Origin: Alphaproteobacteria bacterium
GTDB taxonomy: Bacteria; Myxococcota_A; UBA796; CAJQPC01
Assembly: GCA_020632795.1 (NCBI GenBank)
Contig: JACKEV010000006.1
Location: 1,546,501 to 1,610,500, forward strand
Direction: 5' to 3'
DNA length: 64,000 nucleotides
Shown: in pieces, positions 34,991 to 44,181 of the stretch
Layout: each line of letters starts with the position of its first letter
Position numbering within the stretch: the first letter of the stretch is position 1
Program-made: the position numbers and the translations under genes
Notes under the pieces: model-generated
The model's database searches: none
What the model was told of the DNA's origin: nothing
Seen by the model: the letters and a program-made list of their open reading frames with translations, nothing else

Positions 34991-36087
34991 AACGCCACCT
35001 CCACCAGTCGGACAAACTCCGAGGACGAGGCGAACCGATAGCCGAGCTCGGCGGGCACCAAGGACCGCAGCATGGCGACCTGGTCGCGCTTGTGGTCGGG
35101 CACGACGATCCAGATGGACTCGGACGCCGGCTTGTCGGCCAGGTGCCGCGCCAGCCGGGGGACGGAGGCGTGGTCCTTCACATCGACGCGCCAGTGCTGG
35201 CCCCCTAGCCTGACGTCGAGGTCGTAGCGGTCGATGAAGGGCCACAGCTCGACGTCCGCACCCAACTTCACGAGGCGGCGCTCGAGGTCCAGCTCTTCCA
35301 GGCCGGGGAGCGTCGTGTACCGCCAAACGCCCTGCCGCAGGGCAGCCCATCCGGCGACCGGGACCAGGTCGGGAGCCGCGAGCTTCCCGAGCGCCAGCAA
35401 GCCGTCGTCCGTGCGGGCGAAGGTCGCGCCGGCCTGCCGACATGGGCTGGAGGAGGCGCAGCGAACCCGCGTCTCGGTCACCTTCATCGGCCAGCGGCAA
35501 CGAGGACACGGGTAGAAGCAGTCCTTCCCGTCCACCGCAGTGACGGCGTGGCTCGAGACCTCCTGGTAGAGCTCCGCGAGATCGAGCCCGACGCTGCGTG
35601 CGATCCGTGCCGCCTCCACCTGACGGGCCGACGCGTGCTCGACGAGGAAGCGCCTGAAGGCCGTGTACTTCGCTGGTGCATCCGTCCCGACGCCCAGGTG
35701 GTCCATCGCCCGGAGGAGCACGCGCTGCTCCACCTCCATCGAGGGAGCTGCACCGGCCTCGGCAGCCATCTCCTCGCAGAGGGGGGTCGCCTCGCCATCC
35801 TCGACGAGGACCATGCGTGGTCCGGTGGGCAGCCAGTCGCCGACCGGCTCGTCGAAGAGATCGATGAGCTCGTGGACCGCGAAGGCCGGCTGGCTGTGGT
35901 GCGCCCGCGCGCGGGCGGTCCAGGCGGCCGCGGTCATCAGCGAGCGGAGAACGGCAACCCCGTCGAGGTCATCGCGCTGGCGGCGCTCGCACCAGTTGAC
36001 GGCGGCGACCGCGGTGAAGGCGAGGGCCTTCTCTCGGTCGAGTGCCGCGGCGGCTCGAAGCGGAGCGTTGCTGTCGTCCGCTGTCAA
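34987..36087 (-). CDS. Restriction-endonuclease-like protein of pPIWI-RE module
   Basis: A 366-residue protein with a zinc-ribbon-like cluster (Cys190, Cys194, Cys197, Cys210, Cys216; CFYPCPRCRWP) and a C-terminal restriction endonuclease fold. The core RYDLDVRLGGQHWRVDVKDH supplies Asp291 and the D-x-K pair Asp302/Lys304. This matches the REase that accompanies pPIWI-RE and a DinG helicase. It starts about 90 bases after the vsr remnant and overlaps the helicase by 4 bases. It is probably the DNA-cleaving effector. Confidence 0.82.
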   Translation of the reverse strand: MTADDSNAPLRAAAALDREKALAFTAVAAVNWCERRQRDDLDGVAVLRSLMTAAAWTARARAHHSQPAFAVHELIDLFDEPVGDWLPTGPRMVLVEDGEATPLCEEMAAEAGAAPSMEVEQRVLLRAMDHLGVGTDAPAKYTAFRRFLVEHASARQVEAARIARSVGLDLAELYQEVSSHAVTAVDGKDCFYPCPRCRWPMKVTETRVRCASSSPCRQAGATFARTDDGLLALGKLAAPDLVPVAGWAALRQGVWRYTTLPGLEELDLERRLVKLGADVELWPFIDRYDLDVRLGGQHWRVDVKDHASVPRLARHLADKPASESIWIVVPDHKRDQVAMLRSLVPAELGYRFASSSEFVRLVEVAL

Positions 36088-36177
36088 GGTTCGCCTCCCG
36101 GCCCAGCATCGTGAGCACTACGCTCGGGCAGCACCGTGGTTCCAGGACCGAAATGGAGCCGCCGGCCCACCGATCGG

Positions 36178-36587
36178 CTACGCATGGCGAACGGCCTCCT
36201 CCGACCGCCGAACGCACGCTTGTGGATCCTTGTTGATCTCGTGCTCCCTGATGCGCAACACCGTCTAGCCGCGCGCCTGCAGCAAGGTGTGGTTCTGTCG
36301 ATCGCGCTCCATGTTCCTTCGGATCTTCCGGCGCCAATAGTCCGAGGACAGCTTGTGCTCCCACTCCTAACACTTCCAGCCATGCCAGAAGTCGCCGTCG
36401 ATGAATACAGCCACCTGGGGCCTATGGAGGCCATGTCCGGCGTTCCTGGTAAACTGCTGACGTGGGTTGGATACCGGAGCCCCCTGGCGTGGGCCAGTCG
36501 TCGGATGGTCATCTCCGGCTTGGTGTCGCGCTTCCAGATGCGCGACATAATTCGCCGCTGCTGCTCAGGGGTCATGTTGTCAGCCAT
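36178..36587 (-). pseudogene. vsr: Very short patch repair endonuclease remnant
   Basis: Reading from ATG 36587, the first frame gives the Vsr N terminus MADNMTPEQQRRIMSRI, PEMTIRRLAHARGLRY and LPGTPDM. A one-base deletion near 36417-36422 then shifts to VAVFIDGDFWHGWKC and later HKLSSDYWRRKIRRN and QNHTLLQARG. Two TAG codons replace Trp codons (after WKC and after QARG). Vsr nicks T:G mismatches arising from 5-methylcytosine deamination, so its presence fits the m5C methyltransferase at the head of this gene train. The gene is dead, but overlaps of its ends with neighbours are preserved. Confidence 0.8.
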
Positions 36588-37713
36588 TGTCTACCTCCCA
36601 CACGGAGGTGCTTTCCCGATGCGCTCGATAGACGGGGTTTTCAGAGTCCTCGCTGGGCGCCCGCACGCTGACGATTCTGACTCGACTGCCTGGGGTGGGC
36701 AGCTTGCCGCCCCTCGCCTGCAGCCAAGCCGTTGTGAGCCGCTCCACGTGGGCTGCACCACGCTTGGCGCTTCCTCGCTCGACAGTGATGTCAAGCCCGA
36801 CGATTCCGGTCCCAGCCTCTCGCAACTCAGCTACAGTGCCTTCGAGGTGGACTCCCGTCTCCGCAGCCCAGGACGAGTCGGCCTCGTCCCAGAACCTTGG
36901 ACACGCGGGTAGGCACGGGCAGAATGCACACGCCTCGGGTGAAGGGGTAGCTGCGGAGGCAAACTCCTCGCCAGACCGCTCGTTCAGTCGATCCAGTGTC
37001 GAGATCGCAGCCCGAGCCTCGTCCTCGGCCTCGTCAGGGCTGATCTCAATCTCACCCCGACTCCGATCGGAACGAATGATCACACCCTTGTTGATCACGA
37101 AGCCGTTCTTCTGCGCCAGATAGGCGTACACCCTCAGCTGTCGCGCTTCACCGTCGCGCACCCCGCCTTCCTGAGGCGATCGGCTCGTCTTGTAATCGAC
37201 GACCGCATTGTCCTTCGGATCTAGGGCATCTATGCGGCCGTACAACCGCCCGCCTTCGGCTTCCAGACCTCGCTCTACGAGGCGGCCGGCGCTTCGCCCA
37301 GAACCGGAACCCGCCCGTCCACTCGGCATATGGGTGACCTCTGCAACATCGGCTGCAATGCTCGCCGCACGCTCTTTGTACAAATTGTAGTATGGAAGAC
37401 GCTCTGCGGACCCGAACTTGGCCGGCAGCATGGGATGCGCCGCAGAAAAGAGCTCCTCGATCTTGGTGTCGAACTCTCTCCTGGCATGTGCGAGGCGTTC
37501 CTCGGCGGTGGAGCCCGCGAGCCGCCCGGCCCCAGCCTTTTCGATGACGTGATGAACTGCCGTTCCAAGGAGCGCCCTTGGATGATCTGGAATCGCGGAT
37601 CTATCGCCGTGCGCGAGCCACGCCGCCTTCGCCAAGCAAAGGCGCCCGGCTGCGTACAAGGACGGTGAGATACGGCGAACAGGTGCAAGTACAGGCAGAT
37701 CGGGAAGTTTCAT
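36580..37713 (-). CDS. PD-(D/E)XK nuclease with Fe-S-type cysteines
   Basis: A 377-residue nuclease of the Cas4/AddB/RecB-like group. An early Cys (GRLCLAKAAW) and a C-terminal Cys cluster (ACAFCPCLPACPRFW) are positioned like Fe-S ligands. The active-site core reads RLYGRIDALDPKDNAVVDYK, giving Asp and the D-Y-K motif, with QLRVYAYLA as the motif IV helix. A C-terminal OB-like extension of about 90 residues follows. ATG 37713 is 4 bases after the helicase stop, and the gene overlaps the vsr remnant by 8 bases. It may process DNA unwound by the large helicase next door. Confidence 0.85.
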   Translation of the reverse strand: MKLPDLPVLAPVRRISPSLYAAGRLCLAKAAWLAHGDRSAIPDHPRALLGTAVHHVIEKAGAGRLAGSTAEERLAHARREFDTKIEELFSAAHPMLPAKFGSAERLPYYNLYKERAASIAADVAEVTHMPSGRAGSGSGRSAGRLVERGLEAEGGRLYGRIDALDPKDNAVVDYKTSRSPQEGGVRDGEARQLRVYAYLAQKNGFVINKGVIIRSDRSRGEIEISPDEAEDEARAAISTLDRLNERSGEEFASAATPSPEACAFCPCLPACPRFWDEADSSWAAETGVHLEGTVAELREAGTGIVGLDITVERGSAKRGAAHVERLTTAWLQARGGKLPTPGSRVRIVSVRAPSEDSENPVYRAHRESTSVWEVDNG

Positions 37714-37717
37714 GGCG

Positions 37718-40700
37718 TCACACGTATGGGTAGCGGGCTGCACGGAAGATGGTCTTCAGTTTCCAGCGACGGCCTCGTCGTTCGGCATCCGCGACAGCCG
37801 CCGCGACCTCCGGCCTGAAGTTGGCCTCATCCAAGTCCCACAGGGGATGGACCAGAATGACTGCATCGTTGGTCACCGCATCCTCACCTCCCGGCAAGCT
37901 GCCGAAGGCCGTGGGTGTGAGATTCAGGCCGGTGAAGTACGGACCAGCCGTACGCGCCACCAGGGTAGACCAGTACGAGACTGCAAGGTCGACCGGCGCG
38001 GTGCGGTCCAGGGCCAGACGCACCATGTCGAATGCAAGCCGCCAGTCCAGGAGCGGGTGGTAGGCCATGTTCCCGTATTCTCGCAAGCATCGGTGGCATG
38101 AAGTTGCGCACTCCTGCTCATGGCCCGCAGCAACGAAGGGCGCGTGGAAGGCAGCAGATGCAGACCCCCCAGAGCCCAGCATGAACCTCAATAGATGCTC
38201 AAACTCGGCCGGATTGCCAAGATAGGTGCTGTATCCAGCACCGTTCTCCAGGCTGTCGCTAACGAAGATGCGCGCGGTTGGAGGAGCGAACGGAGTGTTC
38301 ATGTCCAGCAGCGGCTGGATCCCGACGTCAAGCTCGGACTCGGCGACGTCGAGCCGAACCGCTGCAGCCCTTCGCGCGAGGAACCCGAACGAGTACCAGG
38401 CAGCCCGCCCCTCTGGACGCGCTGGGTTCAGCGAAAGGCCGACCGGTATCTTGTCCAAGCCGGCTGCGAGCACATCCGTGCTCGAGATTGAAGCCAGCGC
38501 TCTTCTCACCATCTTCGGTGGATCTTCGTAGGACGGCCCGCCCCTCGGGCGTCCTGCGGGCGGGAGGTCGCTTAGGGCCTGCCGATAGGCATCGTCCACC
38601 ACCCAGATGTGGTCTGTCGCCAGCTTCAAGAACTCGAAGTCGCGACCATCGTTGTCGTTCACGCGAAAGACGCGGGAGTTGCTTCTTTCGATTTCGAAGT
38701 TCCGACGTTTGGAGGTCCCCGACGGCGGTCGTCCGATGCGCGCACGAAGCGCACGAGGCGTGAACTCGAACGCTCCGTTGTATTCACCCTCGGCCGACCA
38801 CCAGGTCAGGAACCCCGGTGGTTCCGACAGATCGACGGCCCGGTAGCTGTCTTGCGCTCTCGGCGCCGTGCAGTAGGGACAGCCGCCCGCCGGGAGGGGC
38901 ACCTGATCAACGAGTGCCTGGCAACGGCGGCACACCCCGACAGAAACATAGTGGGCCAGCGGGTCGGGCTCTGCGACGACATTGCCGGCCTGGGGATGGA
39001 AGTCGACGACTCCCACTGATGTCAGCAGGCGATCGTCCTTGACGGTCTGTGAGCCGGGAGCGAACTGGCTGATGGCAATGTCGAGTTCCCGATCCACGGT
39101 GCCGCGCTCGGGCGGCCAGCCGCGGCGCGCCGACGGACGGACCCCGTGGAATAAGAGCCGGACCCGCGTGGGGAAGCCGAACATTGGAAGGACGCCGTTC
39201 GACGCTAGCCGCTCACTCAGCGCATGGTGTGCCAGGGAGTCGGGGAGCCCCACTATTCGATCAATCTCGCCAACGAGGGCGCCGTTCACATGGCTCACCA
39301 TTGCCGAGCGTCCCGCAGCGTTGTCGAACGCCGTTCGTCGCAGCATTGCGTCGCAAATGGCGCGAACTACAGTGGGATGACCCGATATCCAGTTGGTGAC
39401 GCCGACCCGATAGCCTGCCCACGCCCCGACACTGCCGAATTCACCATGGACATTGTCCCCGGAGTACGGGACATTGAGCGGCCCGAACGCCCGCCGGAGC
39501 ACCTCCTTGTTGACCACCCTCTTGGCGATTTCCTCACGAGAGACGTCAACATAGGGGCGCGGCGGGGGCTCTGCAGTGATCAGCCGGGGCCGCTCAAAGT
39601 AGTAGTCGTCGTGGCTCCGTCCGCGACAGAGCGTGAGGGCCGCCGACATCCCAAGGCCACGACGGCCCGCACGGCCCACTCGCTGCTGGTAGTTGAAACG
39701 GATGGGCGGCATGTTCGCAAGGGCAATCGCCTGAAGTGCGCCGATGTCGACTCCCGCTTCCATGGTCGTGGTAACGCTCAGCAGGTCGATACCCTTCGCC
39801 GCGGGGACCTCGCGGTCCATGAAGACTTCCTGAAAGAGCCGCTGCCTCTCGCGCCGGTCGATACGGTTGGTCTGGCCCGTAAGCTCCTCACAGTTGAGCC
39901 TGAACGGAGGTGAGTCGCATCGAGCAAGGTACTCGTAGAAGTCCTCTGGAACACCTTGGGTCGAATGGCGTACGGGTGCTCCCGGGAGCGGTGCGAGGCA
40001 TTCTGTGCATACGCCTCCCGATCGGTGGAGATGTCGGCGCCCGCACCGGGCACAGTCATAGACGTCGATCTCGCCCAGAGCGTCAGGTCGTGGGCTGACG
40101 ACGAACATCCGATTAGGCTCGACGAGCCACTGGTCCAGAGCCAAGCCCAGGGCAGCCTCCACCTGGCTTCTGAGCGTGTCCACGTTCGTTCCGAGAAGCG
40201 CGGCAACCGCTTGGAGATACTTCACTATGTTGCCCGGAGGCTGGGTCCGACCCTGGGAGTCGGAGCCCTGCCACCGCCAACGCTGCGCCAGTAGCCGGCA
40301 GACGCTGGCAGCTGTCTCGCTTAGGCTTGAGCCTGCAGGCATGGGTCGCACCCAAAGGTAGCCAAGCCCAAGCGATTCGAAATCACGGCTAGCAGAGGCG
40401 AAGAGAACGGTAGAAATCACGTTCGCGCGGAACTCGCGTTCGACGACACGCTGGAACTGCTGCTCCACGGGCTGGAGCGCTCCGCGATAATCTGGATCCG
40501 CAAGAGACCAGTCGACCAGAGCAGTCCACACCAAGTTCTGGTACGTGCATACCGAAGGGAGCGGCCCCCCGGGGTTCATCCCAAGCCCGAACAGCTTTGC
40601 CCTGACGATGTTCAAGAGCTCGAGGAAACGCAGGGTGAGGACGGGCGGCGGCGGAGACGGAGGATCGAGCACGTCGGGGCGAACGCCCCCTGCAATACTG

Positions 40701-43270
40701 AAAGTGACAACATCACCTCGCACTGCCGACGGCAGTTCCGTGAGAAGTCGCCCCAGACGCTCTGGCTCTCCCTTCGTCGCATCCAGCGTTCCAGCATCCC
40801 GCTTCTGAAGGAGGTCCAGCAGCTCCACAGCTTGCAGATGGGATTGTTGGGCGTCCGCGTATTCCTGCTGGGCTCGAGTTCCTGCCAGCCATAGCGCCTG
40901 GAAGGAGATCTGCCTGAGCGCATCTCGGTAGTGGTCGAGTTTGATTCCCGTGGACAGCTTTGCCGCGTCCTGCCTGCTGTCCGAGAAAAGCACGAGCTTG
41001 CGGGTCTTGGCGTCAGGCATCTCGCGAACCAGTGCATCACAGAGAAGCTGCATGATCCGCTGAAAGCCCGAGCCAAGATCCCGGATTGGCGACTTAACGC
41101 CGAGTCGGCGTCCCCAGTCAGCACCGCAATGGGGGCACTTGGCCGGGAAGGCGTTGGTGTCTGCGTTCGGTGCGAGGAACAAGTACCCGGCCGTCTGGCC
41201 CCCGACGGTTCCGCCGGCTCGGCGTGGGAGCGACACGCGACCATCGATGTGTTCCAGCACCGCTGGCTGCCAACGGAACCTCTGCCCAGGCTCGCCATCC
41301 TGCGTCCACTGCCACCTGGGCCCTGCGCCGTTCTGCTTCGCGAGCGGCCTCCCCATGGCAGGCCAGAAGACCAAGTAGTCGCCGTGCTCCCTCGAAAGGG
41401 AAGCGGATCGGTCAGGCACGCGATCCAGGTGTGGGTAGTCCGGAGAAAGGAACCAAGCATTGTTGGCCGCTACGTCGTCATCCCGATAGCCGCCGAGGAA
41501 CACCTCTCCGCACGGCTGACAGTACAGCAGCTCCAGGACTCTGGACCCGCAGTGCGGACAGCGCGGCTGAGGGTCGGCGGCGATGGTCCCCACTGGAACC
41601 GGGCCGCCGGCCGCTCGTCCGGTGCACGCCGGGTTCGCGCAGGCCCATAGCCGCCCAGCGTTATGGAAGAAGTAGTGCACCCGGATGGGTAGTGGAGCCA
41701 ACTCCCTCCCAGCGCGGATCTCCCGCGAATGTATGACGGCAGTGATGAGTCCCTTCGCTGCCTCTTCGGCGAGGGGATCCGCTCCAAACGCCTGTGCGGC
41801 AAGCGCGTCCACGACGAAGGGCTCTGCCGAGGCTGCCTGCCTTACGACTTCCAGAGCTCCCACATGCCGCAACACGTCGCATAGTTGGACCGGTGGTGTG
41901 GTCGCCCCTGGTAGCGTCCCGAGGTCGTTGGTCAGCTGGACTACGGCTTGAGCCAGGTCATCTGGATCCACCGTCCGCTGAAACTGTGCAAACGGTGCGG
42001 TTGGCAAGGGGGTGCCGGGCGCCTTGAAGGAGCTCTGAGCCCCACCGATGACCTCGAAGGTTGCTCTATCGCGACCGAAGAACTGCTCCAGGTATTCCTG
42101 GCTCTTCGTGTCGTTGGCCTCGATGGACGCGCTGGTGGCGATGATACGAAGCTGCGGTGATTCGGGCGTCAGACCAAGGCGGTCCAGCATCGCGCGAAGC
42201 AGATAGCCGACCTCAGTGCCAGGCGTGCCTCTGTAGCTGTGCAGCTCGTCGACCACCAAGTGGAACAGGTTGTTGTCCCGATCCTCTGCGAGCCACTGAC
42301 GCGTCTTCTCGAAGACGGGGTCTTCGAGGCTCCGCATCAGCATGATGTTGAGCATGGAGTAGTTCGTGATGAGGATGTCCGGGGGGTGGTCATGCATGTC
42401 CCATCGCGACCACATCTCCGCGCCAGCGGGGTCCTGGAAGTAGGCCAGGATCTCCGGGTCGCTGGAAGCCCTCGCCGACTGAACGGCCCTCGCCCATTCA
42501 AGCTCCATCGTGCTCAAGCGGTTCTTGAGCTCTTGCCGCTTCGAAGAGTTCGAGTTGAGACGGCCCGTATTGGGATTCAGGACCGTCTCCGGTCCTGAAA
42601 CAGGAGTGACGCCTACGTACCTGCCGTACCAGAGCCGGTTCCGGCGCCGGTGACGGTCCATCCAGGTTCGGCCAGCCTGTCCATCGCACGCCTTACGAAT
42701 ACGGCCCAGCTGGTCTTCGATCAGTGCGTTGAGAGGATAGAGAAAAAGTGCTCTAACAGCCGGGCGGCGGTCTCGAGGCTCATGTGCGCGCTGCGAAACG
42801 CGAGACTGGCCGTGGTGGTTCCACCACCTGTGATGAGCAGGGACGGCTCCCGGAGCCGGCCAACCAGCAGCCTGCTCGACTAGGTACGCGAAGACGGGGA
42901 GCAGATAGCATTCGGTCTTCCCAGATCCGGTTCCAGTGGTGACGACGACGGCCTTCCCAGATCGGGATGCTTCCCAAGCATCGAACTGGTGCTGAAACAG
43001 CTCGAATCCGGCGGGGAACAGCCCCGTCTCGATGAAGTCCGCAACCTCAGCGGACATTCCTAACTTCGCTACCGCCGCGCGTACCGTCAGTCCAGACAGT
43101 ACGTAGGGAGGTACCGGCTCGAAGAGCGGTTCGCGATAGAGCTGCCTGTCCTGGTCGAGGAGCTGACGGCGTTCTGCCATCAAGCTCGGATACCGCAAGC
43201 GGAAAGGACTGTCTAAATACCGGAGATACGCATCGCGTAGCTGCTCGAACGTGCTGAACGGGTCTCTCAT
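37718..43270 (-). CDS. druE: Large DUF1998 helicase, DruE-like
   Basis: An 1850-residue DEAD/DEAH-like helicase. Motifs: Walker A TTGTGSGKTE (111-120), DELH box in HLVVDELHSYRG, SAT-like ATSASI, and motif VI QRVGRAGRRG. An inserted zinc-binding region has PRCPHCGSRVLELLYCQPCG. The C-terminal DUF1998 domain shows CATSCHRCLREYGN and DWRLAF. Size, DUF1998 and position after a methyltransferase and two unknown genes match DruE of Druantia. ATG 43270 overlaps the preceding gene as ATGA. Related proteins include MrfA and DrmA/DrmB. A translocase role on invading DNA is inferred. Confidence 0.85.
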   Translation of the reverse strand: MRDPFSTFEQLRDAYLRYLDSPFRLRYPSLMAERRQLLDQDRQLYREPLFEPVPPYVLSGLTVRAAVAKLGMSAEVADFIETGLFPAGFELFQHQFDAWEASRSGKAVVVTTGTGSGKTECYLLPVFAYLVEQAAGWPAPGAVPAHHRWWNHHGQSRVSQRAHEPRDRRPAVRALFLYPLNALIEDQLGRIRKACDGQAGRTWMDRHRRRNRLWYGRYVGVTPVSGPETVLNPNTGRLNSNSSKRQELKNRLSTMELEWARAVQSARASSDPEILAYFQDPAGAEMWSRWDMHDHPPDILITNYSMLNIMLMRSLEDPVFEKTRQWLAEDRDNNLFHLVVDELHSYRGTPGTEVGYLLRAMLDRLGLTPESPQLRIIATSASIEANDTKSQEYLEQFFGRDRATFEVIGGAQSSFKAPGTPLPTAPFAQFQRTVDPDDLAQAVVQLTNDLGTLPGATTPPVQLCDVLRHVGALEVVRQAASAEPFVVDALAAQAFGADPLAEEAAKGLITAVIHSREIRAGRELAPLPIRVHYFFHNAGRLWACANPACTGRAAGGPVPVGTIAADPQPRCPHCGSRVLELLYCQPCGEVFLGGYRDDDVAANNAWFLSPDYPHLDRVPDRSASLSREHGDYLVFWPAMGRPLAKQNGAGPRWQWTQDGEPGQRFRWQPAVLEHIDGRVSLPRRAGGTVGGQTAGYLFLAPNADTNAFPAKCPHCGADWGRRLGVKSPIRDLGSGFQRIMQLLCDALVREMPDAKTRKLVLFSDSRQDAAKLSTGIKLDHYRDALRQISFQALWLAGTRAQQEYADAQQSHLQAVELLDLLQKRDAGTLDATKGEPERLGRLLTELPSAVRGDVVTFSIAGGVRPDVLDPPSPPPPVLTLRFLELLNIVRAKLFGLGMNPGGPLPSVCTYQNLVWTALVDWSLADPDYRGALQPVEQQFQRVVEREFRANVISTVLFASASRDFESLGLGYLWVRPMPAGSSLSETAASVCRLLAQRWRWQGSDSQGRTQPPGNIVKYLQAVAALLGTNVDTLRSQVEAALGLALDQWLVEPNRMFVVSPRPDALGEIDVYDCARCGRRHLHRSGGVCTECLAPLPGAPVRHSTQGVPEDFYEYLARCDSPPFRLNCEELTGQTNRIDRRERQRLFQEVFMDREVPAAKGIDLLSVTTTMEAGVDIGALQAIALANMPPIRFNYQQRVGRAGRRGLGMSAALTLCRGRSHDDYYFERPRLITAEPPPRPYVDVSREEIAKRVVNKEVLRRAFGPLNVPYSGDNVHGEFGSVGAWAGYRVGVTNWISGHPTVVRAICDAMLRRTAFDNAAGRSAMVSHVNGALVGEIDRIVGLPDSLAHHALSERLASNGVLPMFGFPTRVRLLFHGVRPSARRGWPPERGTVDRELDIAISQFAPGSQTVKDDRLLTSVGVVDFHPQAGNVVAEPDPLAHYVSVGVCRRCQALVDQVPLPAGGCPYCTAPRAQDSYRAVDLSEPPGFLTWWSAEGEYNGAFEFTPRALRARIGRPPSGTSKRRNFEIERSNSRVFRVNDNDGRDFEFLKLATDHIWVVDDAYRQALSDLPPAGRPRGGPSYEDPPKMVRRALASISSTDVLAAGLDKIPVGLSLNPARPEGRAAWYSFGFLARRAAAVRLDVAESELDVGIQPLLDMNTPFAPPTARIFVSDSLENGAGYSTYLGNPAEFEHLLRFMLGSGGSASAAFHAPFVAAGHEQECATSCHRCLREYGNMAYHPLLDWRLAFDMVRLALDRTAPVDLAVSYWSTLVARTAGPYFTGLNLTPTAFGSLPGGEDAVTNDAVILVHPLWDLDEANFRPEVAAAVADAERRGRRWKLKTIFRAARYPYV

Positions 43271-44181
43271 GAGTTGACACCGGGAGATTCTTGGAAAAAC
43301 GGTGAAAGCGGCTGGCCGAGCCGAGCCAAGATGATCGACGCGATCTCCGGCGCTACGTTGCCATAGATGAGACGGTCCCCATCTCCCGTGCTCGGCAAGC
43401 CGCCGGCTATGCACGCTGCCCTTGAGAAGGCCTCCGGGAGTGGGCTGCGCCGTGGCACGCGAAGCTCACGAGAGCGGACATCGTAGGATGCGACCCGCCT
43501 GCCGTTGTGTGCAGCAGCCGCATAGATTGCGAGAAAGGGACCGAGCTTTCGCAGCCCGCCACGGCGGAAATGCAGCATGTGCCGCATCGCTCCGTGCCTG
43601 TTCACATAGCGTCTCGCCGTGTTGGGCCGCCGCCCGGCAACCCAGTCTGACGATGAGAAGTCCCATGACCACGGTTCCCAGTTGATGGGCTCACTGCGTC
43701 TCGCTGCCGCCCACGCAAGCCCAATCACCGCCGGGAGCGCGCTCGCCAATCGGAAGTCCAACTCATGAAGGTACGGGACGCCAGCCTTCTCGGCCAGCTT
43801 CCCGAGCTGCCCTTGATCCGCCTGGAAACGAAGCGCCCGCAGCCCCAATGAACTGAGCTGCGAATCCACATGAACGCCTTCGCTGATTGCCGCCTGCCGA
43901 ACGTGGTCCAGCAGGTCCGGCGTCCGGCCACCAACCAACGTGGCCCCGTGCCCGTCCGATGTGCCGGCCAACGCCGGCGCTCGCACTTGCCATCGAGTAG
44001 TGCCGTCCACGAAGAAATCGGCGTGCCCAAGTTCCGAAAGGACGATCCGCAACTTCTTCACGATCGCAGAGGCGCTATCGCCCTCGCCAGCGAGCTCCGC
44101 AACAGCCGAACGGAATCCGGCCCAGCTACCGCTCCCCAGGTGCGTCATCCATGCGAGCAGTAGGTCGCCGTCGATCCTCAT
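43267..44181 (-). CDS. druG: Unknown protein in DruG position
   Basis: A 304-residue protein with no domain I can name. Visible features: an N-terminal helical region (MRIDGDLLLAWMTHLGSGSW), a basic C-terminal half with Tyr/Arg-rich NTARRYVNRHGAMRH, and an end GNVAPEIASIILARLGQPL. The start and end overlap both neighbours by 4 bases. The symbol rests on gene order druM-F-G-E of type II Druantia and not on recognised homology, so it should be checked. Several Trp residues in PINWEPWSWDFSSSDWVAG suggest a folded domain. Confidence 0.6.
   Translation of the reverse strand: MRIDGDLLLAWMTHLGSGSWAGFRSAVAELAGEGDSASAIVKKLRIVLSELGHADFFVDGTTRWQVRAPALAGTSDGHGATLVGGRTPDLLDHVRQAAISEGVHVDSQLSSLGLRALRFQADQGQLGKLAEKAGVPYLHELDFRLASALPAVIGLAWAAARRSEPINWEPWSWDFSSSDWVAGRRPNTARRYVNRHGAMRHMLHFRRGGLRKLGPFLAIYAAAAHNGRRVASYDVRSRELRVPRRSPLPEAFSRAACIAGGLPSTGDGDRLIYGNVAPEIASIILARLGQPLSPFFQESPGVNS

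Noticed and set aside
36178..36587. In-frame TAG codons in vsr as recoded residues
   Set aside because: Selenocysteine uses TGA, not TAG; TAG falls at Trp positions and a frameshift is also present, so decay is simpler.
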